The translations under genes and the position numbers were made by a program. DNA of 64,000 nucleotides, taken from the NCBI GenBank assembly GCA_033002965.1, contig JAURVB010014117.1, positions 1 to 64,000 on the forward strand, read 5' to 3'. This document shows, piece by piece, positions 46,601-58,889 of this stretch; the first letter of the stretch is position 1; each line of letters opens with the position of its first letter. The notes beneath the pieces were generated by a model. The model saw only the letters and a program-made list of their open reading frames with translations. It was not told the origin of the DNA and made no database searches. This DNA is from Piper betle. Taxonomy: Eukaryota; Streptophyta; Magnoliopsida; Piperales; Piperaceae.

Positions 46601-49600
46601 GTTCTATCAAAAAGGATACAATCAACTATTAGGAACATTATAAATTGATGGTTGCATTATCAATTAGCATACCTGCATCAAATCCAGCGGAGATAAGCAT
46701 AAAATCAGGGCTGTATTCCTTGACTACAGGAATTAATACATGATCCCATACAGCAAGATAATCTGCATCACCACACTGGCCATGCTCCCATGGAACATTA
46801 ATATTAAAACCTCTACCTAACCCTTCTCCTAGCATCTTGAGATCACCATAATCTCCACCAGGATAGAAAGTTCCAAAATCATGCCTAAAGCATAGCAAAT
46901 AAATTTAGCTAGCCCAGCTATTCGATTTTTAAAAGGAAAGTAGGCAGGTAGATGGATAATAAATGATACAAAAAATGTAAGGTATGAGCAACTAAAGAAC
47001 AATGCTTTGGTCGTGTATCCAAAAATAGAATTGAGAAAGAATAAGAAGATCAGCACAATGATCACAAATGAACAAAGCAACCCAAAATAGTAACTAAACA
47101 AAAAACTAATTTTTGCTCATTTAAGCACTACTAAAAGCTACAAAGCAGCTGTATTTCACAAGCACCTTACATTTGATAGTCCACATAAGCATGCAAACAA
47201 CCTTTGTCATGACTTCGTAACTTAACAGCACAAATCTGTAAGTTTTTGTTAAAAGTTCTTTTACATACCTGTGAACAGAAAAATAAAGAACACGAGGATC
47301 CTTCCAAAACATTTTTTGGGTACCATTCCCGTGGTGAACATCCCAATCAACAATTAAAATCTTTTTGATTCCAAATTCTGGCTGCAAACAATTTTTTTTA
47401 AAATAAAAAAGGATGATAAGATAAGAACTTTAAAAAGAACCTGCATTTTTTAGATATTTATTGAAATGTTGAGAACCATGCAATAGAACATAAAAAATAT
47501 GTTGGGCATGTGCACTTTGACATCATAATAGCGAATTCATTAAACTCATTTAATACCCAGCAAACAATCCCAATGCAGTTCTTAAGCAAATTATTTTTCT
47601 TGACTGTATCACACCAACAAGAAAAATAAATATAAAAGATAGCACACCTGGAATTTTCACAATCATAATTACAATTAGCAACATGCCTTATCAATATTGA
47701 ATAGATCAAATCAAAATTTCACCCTGGATAAAAGTTCTTCTGCCACCGAAAGGAAAAGCCTAAATCAATTAAGGAATGAAGTATACAGAGTCTTTTCAAA
47801 ATAAGTTGATATAAATGTGTTAACCTAAATACACCAAATAAAACTAACTTGAAATACCATACTTTTCCTTCCAAGAGAAAATTAGCTGCAATAGCCACGT
47901 TATTGTAAAGACAAAATCCCATAGCTTCATCAGGCTCAGCATGGTGCCCAGGAGGTCTAACAATGGCAACTGCAGAATCAAACTCACCTTTAGCTACTCT
48001 TTCGGATACCTGGTCAACAAGAATAGAGTTTTAAATGGTTAATGAGGGAAAAATTGGTTAGGGTGCCAAGAACATTCAGTAGAACTCCCAATAAAAGATG
48101 TCTCGTATTCAGGAACATATTGAAATTTTAGAAGGCTAATGATTTTTAATCCAAAAATCCCAAAGAAACATTTTATACATTTTAGAAATATATTCACGTC
48201 CTAAAGGGCTCGAGAGGTAGATACGTGGAAAAATTTTGACCTAGCCAGCCAATCCAGACAAGATATGTCACCTCATGTTAGGCCATTAAAAGGAATTGAA
48301 TTTATTTTTAAAATTGTGGACATTCTATTGACATTAAGCAAAAAATGATTCTTTTTAAGTACAGAAGCTTGAGTTCATATAGCTATAGAATATTTTGAAG
48401 CTTTCAAAGTTATCAAAGCCAGAAAATATGCAGTAACAACAAAAAAATTAAAAAATTTAGAAAAAAATGGTAACACTGATCACTAAGCTAAAACTAACAA
48501 ACAATATACGGTATATTTCACTATGCTACAGCACAAATGTACACCATAAGAAAATGATAACGGTCAATTTTTTGGAAGAAAAGATGGAAACTTAGACAAA
48601 TGCACATAAAGAACCTATTAATATATAAGCATCAAATGGTGCTATACCTCAATGACAGAGCCAGCAGAGAGACAAGCAGCTTCAGATGAGCCTTCATTAA
48701 AATAAATGGAGTTGAACCTGGAAGCAATCTTCTTCCTTTGCGAATCATAACTTTTGGAACTTATTTCCTTAATCAACTTTACATGCTTTTCAGTGTGCAC
48801 AGAGGTTAAATACTTATGCTCTGCTTCTTTTGCACCCAAAACCACACACCTAGCAAAATCAATTGAAAGACAATAAAGTCAGGAAAAGACAAAGCAAAAC
48901 ACAAGAAAACAAGTTCCATTAAAAATTTTGACATGACACCAACGCCTCAATCAACTTACAAGGGAATTCTTTTGGGTTCTGTATATAAAGTTAAGTTAGT
49001 GTTTAGTAAATGTGATTTAATAATGGATTAATTTCCCGATATTGTAACATCCCAGCGTACAAGTTAGCCATGTTACTTTGCGCCCAGCGTCTGTATCATG
49101 AGCCTAATTTTTTGTAAGACGTTCTTACTTAAGTAATATAAACAGTACCTTACTTGGAAAAGAAAAGAAAAGAAAAAGAAAAACTTTCAAGTGAAGTGAA
49201 ACATACAGCACAGCTCCCAAGTCTCGCATATAATTTAATTGAGTGTCTAGACACATACCATAGGAAACCCACGAGTCAAAAGACACAATCAAAACATAAC
49301 AAGCACATGATTGCAATTACATGTAGGCATGGCACCAAAGAAACCAAGTCCGTTAAAAAATTTGACGCGGCTCCAACCCCTCAAGCAACTCTCAGGTGAA
49401 TTTTTTGAGTTCCGTAGAATCTCTTTAGTGTTTAGTAAATACATCAACAAGTTAGCGACGTCAGCTTGTTCCAAGCGCCTCGATCATAAGTCTAACCTTT
49501 TGTATGATGTTCTTTCTTCGGTAATGAAGTAGTATCTCACTTGGAAAAGAAAAAAGAATTCATGTGAATTGAAACATTCGACATAGCTCACAAGTCACAA

Positions 49601-49847
49601 GCCAATAGACATATAGGAGAGGAACCAACAAGTCAAAAGACGCAATTAGTCGTAGTCATGGTGCTTTTGTTGGGAAGGTTCACCTTTTGGTGATGCCGCA
49701 AGAATTAAGGTGGTTCCAGATGGAGCTAATGCGGTTTGGGCACTCGGGGTGGAGGGGATCCCATGGATCACAGTGGGAGCACATACGCTCGTCGTATAGG
49801 AGAGCCACGCGGTTGGGGTGGGCACACATGCCGCCCTTCTCCTCCAT
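37680..49847 (-). CDS. HDA5: Class II histone deacetylase, HDA5-like (13 exons)
   Basis: Zinc-dependent deacetylase that removes acetyl groups from histone lysines to repress transcription, in nucleus and cytosol. Exons: 49847-49684, 48849-48648, 48009-47863, 47381-47269, 46884-46673, 46493-46429, 41325-41155, 41071-40988, 40878-40561, 40030-39837, 39753-39624, 38068-38005, 37845-37680, all with GT-AG introns. About 676 residues. Catalytic marks: 'RPPGHHAE' (His 144-145), '[11 protein letters not shown]' (zinc ligands near 185 and 187), 'SAGFDA' (zinc Asp near 278), 'EGGYN' (Tyr near 318). Residues 390-676 form a plant HDA5-type extension with 'YGSYGSNMW' near 475, reminiscent of gamma-glutamylcyclotransferase-like folds. 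The start is set by the ATG followed by '[20 protein letters not shown]'. Phase is kept at every junction except exon 11/12, where one base is lacking; read literally, the frame stops after 18 further codons. No RanBP2 finger, so HDA15 is unlikely. Confidence 0.9.
38069..39623 (-). other. Intron 11 of the HDA5-like gene
   Basis: 1.55 kb between 'LEPLK' and 'GWYSNVL'. AT-rich, with no transposon domain recognised. A 69-codon open frame at 39076-39285 has no domain features. Confidence 0.7.
42690..43278 (+). repeat. Probable LTR of the intronic gypsy relic
   Basis: AT-rich DNA directly upstream of a PBS, containing 'aggatttgttaggagttagg' and 'ggaataaaaatgag'. No second copy is present, so its 5' limit is a guess. 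No target duplication could be identified. Confidence 0.4.
43279..43289 (+). other. Primer binding site (tRNA-Met type)
   Basis: 'ggtatcagagc' as in other gypsy elements here; it precedes a gag start by 56 bases. Confidence 0.7.
43345..44815 (+). pseudogene. Gypsy gag relic inside the HDA5 intron
   Basis: Starts at an ATG ('[19 protein letters not shown]'), shifts frame several times, then shows capsid marks: '[16 protein letters not shown]', '[10 protein letters not shown]', '[15 protein letters not shown]'. A zinc knuckle '[14 protein letters not shown]' lies at about 44610-44650 and binds RNA in working gag. After '[12 protein letters not shown]' the homology stops; protease, RT and integrase are absent. 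It runs opposite to the host gene, so it is unlikely to give sense-strand poly(A) sites. Clade beyond Ty3/gypsy is not assigned. Confidence 0.8.
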
Positions 49848-50749
49848 CGCCGGGGAGGGAGGGAGGAAGGCAAAGTGGGAGGGTCAAATGGGTTTCAACT
49901 TCGACAGCCCCCAGAAAAGTTGTTCATTAGTCAACAAATGTGCAAAGCAAAAGCAGTTATATTATCATATGGATTTATATATTTATTTTGAGCTTTAAAA
50001 AAATAAAAAATATCATATGAATTATTAACCATTCCGACTATATTTATTTATTTTTTTAATTTTGTTGTGTTTCAACTTTATCTTAACACGTAGTTAATCC
50101 CCATATATCTTTTTAACTTTCTAATTAATCCTTACACCTCTCTAACTCTTTAATTTGCTTATTACACCAATCTGTTATATCTCAAACATTCCAACTCACC
50201 CCATAATCATCCAAAACTTTTTATTTTTATCACCTAGTCGCATAAAACCCTTTACTTTACCTAATATTTAATTTTAATTATTTAAAATAAATATTTTTAA
50301 CTTAAAAATATTAATATTTAATATTTAATTTTAAAATTTTTTTATATAATTTTTGTTTTTGATAATTTCAAATTAATTTTAATGAGTAAGATATTTCTAA
50401 ATATATTTAAAAAATGTGTTTAAAATTAAATATTTACTGATTTTTGCATTTCAAATTGCTTTATATTTATTCATGTATTATAAATTAATTAAAATATATT
50501 GTATATTAAAAGTAATAAAAAATTAATGTACAACTTTATTTAATTATATAATATTTAGGTATAATTTTAGTAATAAAAAATTAAAGGTCACTTAAAAATT
50601 TTAATGTTTTAGGTGCAAGACAATTTATATTGGTCTTTAATGTAAATATTAGCTTTGATCCTATTTATATTTAAAAAGTTTGTCGAACAAGCTCCACACA
50701 CTGAGCTGGTATAAGCTATGACATATATATATATATATATATATACATA
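49848..50749 (-). promoter_or_regulatory. 5' flank of the HDA5-like gene
   Basis: Purine/pyrimidine-rich leader with 'ccctccctccctcccc' just before the start on the minus strand, then very AT-rich DNA from about 49985. No clear TATA box can be singled out among many. Ends in an AT microsatellite (50722-50759). Confidence 0.4.
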
Positions 50750-51178
50750 TTATATATATCTTAATTCAATAATTCCTAAAAGAGAATCTGGAAATTTATT
50801 GTGTCTTCTATCTCTTAAACATAAGAGTATAGATGTATTTAGTCCATCCCTAGTTAAAGGTTTTACGGCTATTTGAACTAATCCTAAATGAATGTAATTA
50901 TATTCCTTACTTAAGTCTTCTAATATCTTAGAGTTTAATAATGATATGTGATTAGTAAAATTTTGTAAACTAATACTATCTTCATATGTTTTAATTACAT
51001 AAGCTTGTTTAAACTCTATTAGTCCTTTTTGATATACCGTAGTAGGTTGTATTTTAGGAATAGTCCATTTATTTAGGTTTTGTTCAATATTATTATATAC
51101 AAGTTGTTCCGTTACTTTGGTTTTATCCAGCTCTTTTGATTTCCGAATCAATTTCTGGATTAAAGCCATCTTTTTCAC
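50750..51178 (-). pseudogene. Pararetrovirus movement-protein fragment 1
   Basis: A 142-codon minus-strand frame without stops carries 'NYIHLGLVQIAVKPL' and 'LLCLRDRRHNKF', features of the Caulimoviridae movement-protein region that in the living virus forms tubules through plasmodesmata. It starts at an ATG just downstream of a leader and PBS, so it is the N-terminal part. It breaks off at the AT microsatellite. A plus-strand sister at 52447 shares the same motifs. An endogenous, non-infectious relic; genus not assigned. Confidence 0.75.
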
Positions 51179-51327
51179 CTAGTTTCGCCTTCAGTTAGGA
51201 ATTTGAGTAGCAGAAACACCTCACAACTGCGACTTCGCCAAACCCAGGCCTTGCGTCGACTTACAATGAGGTACTGCGTCACCTAACCTTGGTTATGCAC
51301 TAGGTTTCTAATTTGGCTCTGATACCA
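51179..51327 (-). other. Pararetrovirus leader and tRNA-Met PBS, copy 1
   Basis: The minus strand has 'tggtatcagagcc' at 51327-51315, the Caulimoviridae minus-strand priming site, then a leader of about 135 bases to the movement-protein ATG. The leader resembles 52140-52400 ('gacttcgcc' versus 'gcgaccacacc', 'caggccttg', 'cgtcacctaa'). Confidence 0.7.
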
Positions 51328-51899
51328 TATACGATCGCGGATCACAAAATCGCTTTCTCTTTTAATTATTTAACAGAACAGACAACAACAATATTAAGCG
51401 ATAAGCACAATAATAAAGTAATTCACAAGACGTAAATAACATAGAAACATTAAATAATAGAGTGTTGTGGAAGATCAGCCGTAACCGCAACCACGAACAT
51501 ATGAAATTTAAAAGTAAAAGCCTATCTCTGAGGCTAACAGAATCATAAAGACAGAAATTAAATGATATATAGCCTTCGTGGCGATTGACTAAATTATTGC
51601 TAAAGCCTAGCTCAGAGGCATAGAGAATAAGTTTCAGAAAATAGTTACCCAAATACATGCTTTATAATTTCCACAGAATTTACAAATCACTCGTGGTGAA
51701 ATTCTGGATTTCACTCTCTTTTCTTACTCACGTAAATACACAAAAATACACTTATACATACAGTATATAGACAGGTACTGATGTATAGTTTTTCAAATCA
51801 TACGATACAAAATACAGTAGACCATACTTAATACAGTATTCAAAATGTAATGTACAAGGTACAAAATACAATATACAATACAGTATAAACACAACTTCA
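51328..51899 (-). promoter_or_regulatory. Possible pararetrovirus intergenic/promoter region
   Basis: Upstream of the PBS on the minus strand, coding-poor, with 'ggctatatatcatt' near 51560-51575 as a TATA candidate. Position fits the intergenic region of a Caulimoviridae genome, but nothing in the sequence proves function. Confidence 0.35.
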
Positions 51900-51995
51900 T
51901 TAAACTGTTACTGTGCAGATCAAACTGAAAATTTTTTTTTTCAAAACGTTTTCATAATCACACGACTTACAGACGGATAAAGAAAACTGAAATAC

Positions 51996-52054
<59 letters not shown>

Positions 52055-52409
52055 TACTATATACTATACATTCTTTTTTGAAAATTTTTATTATATAGAA
52101 TTGCTTAAATTTTATTAAGCCTTTACTATACAAATTAGTTGGTGAACCTTTGGAAAAGTCTATTTATTTAGTTTTTGTTCAATATTTTTATACATTGTTT
52201 ATTTAGTGTTCTTAGGATCTGATAAATTCGGAGTTTTCTTAACTAAACTTGTTTAAAAAGCCATTATAAACTAAAACTTTGTAAGTAGGAATTTCCTAGG
52301 AGAAGCCAATCCAACTGCGACCACACCTACCTCGGCTCTTGTCAACTTATCAGGCCTTGGACTCCGTCACCTACCTAAGTAACCTTATTCTACTTTAGCT
52401 TTGATACCA
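51900..52409 (-). pseudogene. Pararetrovirus leader, PBS and movement-protein fragment 2
   Basis: A second minus-strand piece: PBS-like site at 52409-52398 ('tggtatcaaagc', one change), a decayed leader, and a frame with 'YSKGLIKFKQFYIIK', which parallels 'YQKGLIEFKQAYVIK' in fragment 1. An AT microsatellite (51996-52054) interrupts it. It stands back to back with the plus-strand copy that begins at 52430. Confidence 0.65.
51996..52054. repeat. AT microsatellite
   Basis: Nearly pure (TA)n within viral fragment 2, broken by single 'g' and 'c' bases at about 52019 and 52030. Confidence 0.95.
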
Positions 52410-52429
52410 AGTTACAGATAATATTAATT

Positions 52430-53601
52430 TATTAAAAAATAAAATAATGGAAGAATTAAAGGCTAAATATAAATATATTCATCTTGGATTAATTCAAGTA
52501 GCTATTAAACCTTTAACTAGAGAAGGTTTAAATACTTCACTATTATTATGTCTTCGTGATAAAAGACATAATAAATTTCAAGATTCCTTATTAGGGGTAA
52601 TTGAATCAACTTTAGGAACTGGACTAGGTTTGGTGAATTGATAATAAATTGGACTTCCTTTTTATTTTCTTGTGTTATAATTATGGCTATGGGAAACGGT
52701 CCGAGGTTGTGGGACGGTTATTTTATATATTGTCATATTCTATCAGAAGATGTTTTATTTTTTTTATGATTTATAAATTCTAGACTTATTTGTTGTATTA
52801 TGAATCATATTCTAGAATGTTATTGTTACATCAATTATATTTTTAGGTAACACCCAGTCTGGTTCGGGCGGGTCGTTACATAACTGAATCTATTCAAGTA
52901 ATTAGTGAAATAGAGGATTTAAATGAATTAATTAATCAATTTTCTTCTGAAAAAATTGAAATGGCTAGGCCTTATCAACAACAGTCTTTGCCTACAAGGA
53001 GACATTATTATGAAAGACCTTCACCTACTTCAGTCTTATTTGAAGAAAATTATATGAATTCTACATTATTTTATGATAGTAACTCTATTTATGAATGGAA
53101 CATAGATGGTCAATCAGAATATCAAATAATTACTACCTTACATAATATGTTAATGTATTCCACAATATGTAAAACAACAAATAATAGCGATAGGCAAATT
53201 GCTGAATTTATCGACTACAGAGATTTTCGGGCATGTTGAAAGGTTGGTAGGTTCACCTTCAACCTGTGCAAAGATTGAAGTATTAGGATCTACAAAGTTA
53301 GATCCTAATACCAATCAAATGATTGAAGATGTTGTTTATACTTTAATAATAACTATATCATCTTGTAGGAGTACTGATACATTAAAAAGAACACAAGACT
53401 TAATAATGAATTTAAAATGTCGTTCATTAACCCATTATAGATGGTATAGAGATACTTTTTATCATTATAATTTCAAAGACATGATTCTAATTTAGGTTTT
53501 TGGAAGAAAAGAATTTTAGCAGGATTACCTCCTTTATTTGCTGAAAGAGTAAGAAATAGATTAAGAAGTCAAATAATGGTACAATACCATATGACTCTTT
53601 C
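52430..53601 (+). pseudogene. Pararetrovirus movement-protein region, plus strand
   Basis: Frames at 52447 ('YIHLGLIQVAIKPLTREGLN'), 52961 ('RRHYYERPSPTSVLFEENYM') and 53199-53495 read in one direction and in movement-protein order. A 5'-truncated family A LTR piece (52622-52880) interrupts it between 'ESTLGTG' and 'ESIQVISE', and a frameshift falls near 53215. At 53601 it is cut by the T element, resuming at 59488. It is the 5' end of the copy that runs to the window edge. Confidence 0.75.
52622..52880 (+). repeat. 5'-truncated family A LTR fragment in viral DNA
   Basis: Matches 13070-13336 from 'ggtttggtgaattgataata' to the terminus 'gggcgggtcgttaca'. Only the last 260 bases of the LTR are present. 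The viral frame continues on both sides. Confidence 0.75.
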
Positions 53602-56381
53602 TGTAAAACCCATGACTCGTGTCAGAGTTTTATGTTACTGAACCAGTCGGTTTAACCGTTGGTTCGAGTCGAGTCAGTTTCATGAACCGCGTGCTGAGTC
53701 GAGGCCAGCCGTGAGTTATAAACGATGAGAGTCAGGTGTACATGAATATATGATGATAACGTCGAGAAGATGGTGAGAAATGAGTTATCAGAATATATGA
53801 AAATATGCAGTATCTTTCTTTTTAAATGTTTGATTATAGAAATAGTTTTAGGCCGAATAACGCATTAGGACGGATTGGATCATATTCGGGTGGGTTATTA
53901 GTTATAAAGCATGTCATCTGGATGTATTTGTGTTTTTATTTTATGGGATTTTTCCATAGAACTAGTTATTATTTTAACTCGAGTCAAAATCGAGTCAATA
54001 CTTATTTACGAAATTGCCACTGGAGTATTTCTTCTCCCTCCCGACACTTCCTCACCCAAACCCTATCACCGCCGCCTAGTGCTCGTCGCCGCCGCTGTCA
54101 CCGAAGTCGCACTGCCGCCAATCAACGCCGCCCAGCCCCGCCGTGCCGCCATGATCCACCCTAGCCACCGTCTTGCCGCCACGATGCCAGAATCACCCCA
54201 CAAGCCATGACGCTCTCTTTGTCGATTTGTTGCCGTCTGTGCCGCGCCGTCACCGCCGTGACCCGACGACCACCCCCTTGACCTCCTCGACATTTCCCCC
54301 TTACTTAGCGCCGTCGTCGAAGCCGGCCGTGAGCCTGATCGAAACGACCGACCGCCCTGACCAAACTCGACGCCACCGCCAGCGGTCATCACTGCCACGG
54401 CCATCCTTGTTGTCACCACCATTGGGAAGAGCTCGCCGAGCCAGTGCTAACCCTTACCCCGATTGCCCCGCCGGAACAGTCACCGAAAACCGTCGGGATA
54501 GTCGCCAAAAAATTGCCACAAAACTGGATTCAACGAAATTCATCAGAAATCACCTGATCTTCTGCCGAATCCCTCTGATCGAACCCTATTGAATTTCGGA
54601 CGCCATAGGGTGCCGAATTCAAGCCACAAATTCCGTGAGGTATAATTTATTTTAACTTAATTATTTAAAAGTATTGATTATTAGAATTGCATGCTAGGAT
54701 TGGTGAATTGCGTGTTATAATTATATATATAAATGTAGAATTGATTAAGGATAAAATATGAAATTTGTTTGATTGAGTGGTGTTAAAAATGGAGGCTAAG
54801 AAACTAATTAGGGTAACTAGGTAATGATCATGATCTAATGCAAACTAGCCTAAGTAGACTTGCTAGAATTGATATAGGTTGATGTGTGTTGATTAATGCG
54901 TGATGGATGTATGTGTGATATAGGATGTATGACTGCATCATGAGCGGGCGTTAGTATTTAGTTTTGATTTGTAGGTACGGAGTATGAGCTCGCCGCCTAG
55001 GCACGAGGATACGCTTGGTGCTTCTACCAGGTCCGTTAATGACACGTTCTCTGTTTTACGCTATTCTACTGTGTATTTGATTTATTACATGCAGGACGTG
55101 TTAAGTGGCGTTTTATCGGATCCCACTTAACTCGGGCCATTTAGCAAACAGTTTTCCGGATTACTAACCCTCGAGGATGAGATCCCTCGAGTTTATTTCC
55201 AAACTTCAGATCCAGCTCACGATGCCTTCGGGCCTATTGTATAAATCCCAACCTAGACCTATATATATGTATAGTTTTCGCATTTTCAGTGAGAGATTGA
55301 ATGAGGGAAATCTGACTACCGTGCTACGCGAGCGGGCACATGTCGTGTGAGTTTATAGTGGGCTCTAGAATGGTGTGCGGGCCGTTTCATTCCCGACGGA
55401 TCCTAACAACTCCACCTGGAGAAGTGTGGAGGTTCACAGTTACTGCAATGCAGTGCATGTCTAGACTTGTGGTTTCAAAGGTGTGAGATCCCTCAACTTA
55501 GTCCCACATATAATACCTACTGGGAGAAGATCCTGTTTATAAGTGGGAATGGACTATAGATCTTTAACTTCAGGGGTACCCATTTTAAAGAAATGACTTA
55601 GCCCATTACATTGCACTTTGGGCTGGGTCGTTACAAATGGTATCAGAGCCGACCTAGTTCCGTGTTAGATGGTGGGATGGACTAGGGGCGTTGGCTAGGC
55701 TACCGGTCACGGGCCAAAAAAGGTCGTGGGCTGGGGTTAGCAACGGGCCAAGACTAGAAACGTTGGCTAGGCTGCCGGTCACGGGCCAAAAGGACGTGGG
55801 CTGGGGCTAGCAACAGGCCAATAATAGGCATTTCGGGGACGAAATTTCCTAAGGTGGGTGGATTGGGAGATCCCTCAACTTAGTCCCACATCTAATACCT
55901 ACTGGGAGAAGATCCTGTTTATAAGTGGGAATGGATTATAGATCTTTAACTTTCGGGGTACGCATTTTAAAGAAATGACTTGGCCCATTACGTTGCACTT
56001 TGGGCTGGGTCGTTACAAAAGGGTACTGAAGGCACATGTCTGAGAGTACTCGGCCCCTGTACTTAGCGCCAGGAGCAATACGGAGGATGTAGAGGGCTAA
56101 GACGAATGAGAATGAATTGCCGCGGAAGAGATAGATGAAATGACCAATAAAAGAGAATGATATGGAAAGGGGATGTTGTCGACCCGAGGGCGATGACTCC
56201 CATATGTGCCTTGATGAGAGTTCTTGAGGAAGTATATGGTTTTGATTCAACAGGAGAGTTTGCTCTCATGTGCCAGATTGATATTAGTTATTTTCCATGC
56301 CGGTAACACTCATTACTGACGGTTTTTATATATATGTAGGTGAGAAATGCGAGGGATGAATGTTGTCGAGACTGCGGAGGA
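53602..56381 (+). repeat. LTR 1 of the rearranged T element
   Basis: Starts 'tgtaaaacccatgac'. Disrupted by a TRIM at 55482-56017. Its 3' end (about the last 600 bases, from 'agcagcacgg' in the copy at 62682) is missing; instead 'gcggagga' joins chromodomain DNA at about 56381. Confidence 0.85.
55482..56017 (+). mobile_element. Complete TRIM with target duplication
   Basis: LTRs 55482-55635 and 55864-56017 (154 bp each), PBS 'tggtatcagagc' three bases after LTR 1, two internal 'ctaccggtcacgg'/'ctgccggtcacgg' units, PPT 'aggtgggtggat'. Flanked by perfect 'aaagg' (55477-55481 and 56018-56022); the empty site is visible at 58524-58535. 536 bp, no coding capacity. Confidence 0.93.
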
Positions 56382-56560
56382 CCTTACATACCCGGAAGAC
56401 GTAGTTTGGATTATGGATCGTAGGGTGAAGATTGTCCAAAGGAAAGAAGTTCCCCTAGTACTAGTGCAGTGGACGCAAAGAGGAGTTGAAGAATCTACAT
56501 GGGAATGCGAAGATGTGATGAAGAAGCGATAACTAGAGATATTCGAGCAACCAGCTTCAA
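56376..56560 (+). pseudogene. Chromodomain remnant of the T element
   Basis: The frame reads 'EDLTYPEDVVWIMDRRVKIV' then 'VPLVLVQWTQRGVEESTWEC', the chromodomain at the C-terminus of Tekay/Del-type integrases, ending at a TAA after 'DVMKKR'. It joins LTR sequence at its 5' side, so the open frame that seems to start at 56347 is a chance fusion. Better preserved than its equivalent at 18190-18480. Confidence 0.85.
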
Positions 56561-56650
56561 AACCAAGTACCTTACTAGAGATTATTTTCCTTTAGATTAG
56601 GGATGAGTTTGAAACTTCCTTGGTTAAAATTTCGAGGATGAAATTTTTAT

Positions 56651-56663
56651 AAGGAGGGAAGGT
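56651..56663 (+). other. Polypurine tract of the T element
   Basis: 'aaggagggaaggt' directly before LTR 2 ('tgtaaaaccc'), the same as at 18147-18160 on the other strand. Confidence 0.85.
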
Positions 56664-58830
56664 TGTAAAACCCATGACTCGTGTTAGAGTTTTATGTTAC
56701 CGAACCAGTCGGTTTAACCGTTGGTTCGAGTCGAGTCAGTTTCATGAACCGCGTGCTGAGTCGAGGCCAGCCATGAGTTATAAACGATGAGAGTCAGGTG
56801 TACTTGAATATATGATGATAACGTCGAGAAAATGGTGAGAAATGAGTTATCAGAATATATGAAAGTATGCAGTATCTTTCTTTTTATATGTTTGATCGTA
56901 GAAATAGTTTTAGGCCGAATAACGCATTAGGACGCATTGGATCATATTTGGGTGGGTTATTAGTTATAGAGCATGTCATCTAGATGTATTTGTGTTTTTT
57001 TATTTTATGGGATTTTTGCATATTTTTCTAGATTTTTTAGAATTTATTACGAACTAGTTATTATTTTGACTCGAGTCGGAATCGAGTCAATACTTATTTA
57101 CAAAATTGCCACTGGGGTATTTCTTCTCCCTCCCGACACTTCCTCACCCAAACCCTATCACCACTGCCTTGTGCTCATCACTGCCGCCATCACCGACGTC
57201 GCACTACCACCAATCAACGCCGCCTGCCCCGCTGTGCTATAGTCGTGCTGCCACGACACCGAAGTCGCCCCACAAGCTGCGACGCTCTCCTTGTTGATTC
57301 GTCGCTGTCTGGACGACCACCCCCTTGACCTCCCCGACGTTTCCTCCTTACTTAGCGCTGCCCTCGAAGCCGGCCGTGGGCTTGATCGGAACGACCGACT
57401 GCCTTGACCGAACTCGACGCCGCCGCTGGTGGTCATCGCTGTCGTGGCCGTCCTTGCTGTCACCACCATTGGGACGAGCTCGCCGAGCCAGTGCTAACCC
57501 TTACCCCCGATTGCCCTGCCAGAGCAGTCACCGGAAAACCGTCGGGATAGTCGCCGAAAAATTGCTAGAAAACTGGATTCACCGAAATTCGTCAGAAATC
57601 ACCTGATCTTCCGCCGAATCCCTCTGATCGAACCCTATTGAACTTCGGACGCCATAGGGTGCCGAATTCGAGCCACAAATCCCGTGAGGTATAATTTATT
57701 TTAACTTAATTATTTAAAAGTATTGATTATTAGAATTGCATGCTAGGATTGGTGAATTGCGTGTTATAATTATATATATAAATGTAGAATTGATTAAGGA
57801 TAAAATATGAAATTTGTTTGATTGAGTGGTGTTAAAAATGGAGGCTTAGAAACTAATTAGGGTAACTAGGTAATGATCATGATCTAATGCAAACTAGCCT
57901 AAGTAGACTTGCTAGAATTGATATAGGTTGATGTGTGTTGATTAATGCGTGATGGATGTATGTGTGATATAGGATGTATGACTGCATCATGAGCGGGCGT
58001 TAGTATTTAGTTTTGATTTGTAGGTACGGAGTAGGAGCTCGCCGCCTAGGCACGAGGATACGCTTGGTGCTTCTACCAGGTCCGTTAATGACACGTTCTC
58101 TGTTTTACGCTATTCTACTGTGTATTTGATTTATTACATGCAGGACGTGTTAAGTGGCGTTTTATCGGATCCCACTTAACTCGGGCCATTTAGCCAACAG
58201 TTTTCCGGATTACTAACCCTCGAGGATGAGATCCCTCGAGTTTATTTCCAAACTTCATATCCAGCTCACAATGCCTATGGGCCTATCGTATAAATCCCAA
58301 CCTAGACCTATATATATGTATAGTTTTCGCGTTTTCAGTGAGAGATTGAATGAGGGAAATCGGACTACCGTGCTACGCGAGCGGGCACATGTCGTGTGAG
58401 TTTATAGTGGGCTTTAGAATGGTGTGCGGGCCGTTTCATTCCCGACGGATCCTAACAACTCCACCCGGAGAAGTGTGGAGGTTCACGGTTACTGCAATGC
58501 AGCGCATGTCTAGACTTGTGGTTTCAAAGGGTACCGAAGGCACATGCCTGAGAGTACTCGGCCCCTGTACTCAGGGCCAGGAACAATACGGAGGATGTAG
58601 AGGGCTGAGACGAATGAGAATGAAATGCCGCGGAAGAGATAGATGAAATGACCAATAAAAGAGAATGATATGGAAAGGAGATGATTGTCGACCCGAGGGC
58701 GATGACTCCCATATGTGCCCTAATGAGAGTTCTTATGGAAGTATATGGTTATGATTCAACAGGAGAGTTTGCTCTCATGTGCTATATTGATATTAGTTAT
58801 TTTCCATGCCGGTAACACTCATTACTGGCT

Positions 58831-58889
<59 letters not shown>

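Noticed and set aside
56347..56532. Chromodomain protein gene starting at an internal ATG
   Set aside because: The first codons are LTR sequence joined by deletion; it is the tail of a retrotransposon integrase.
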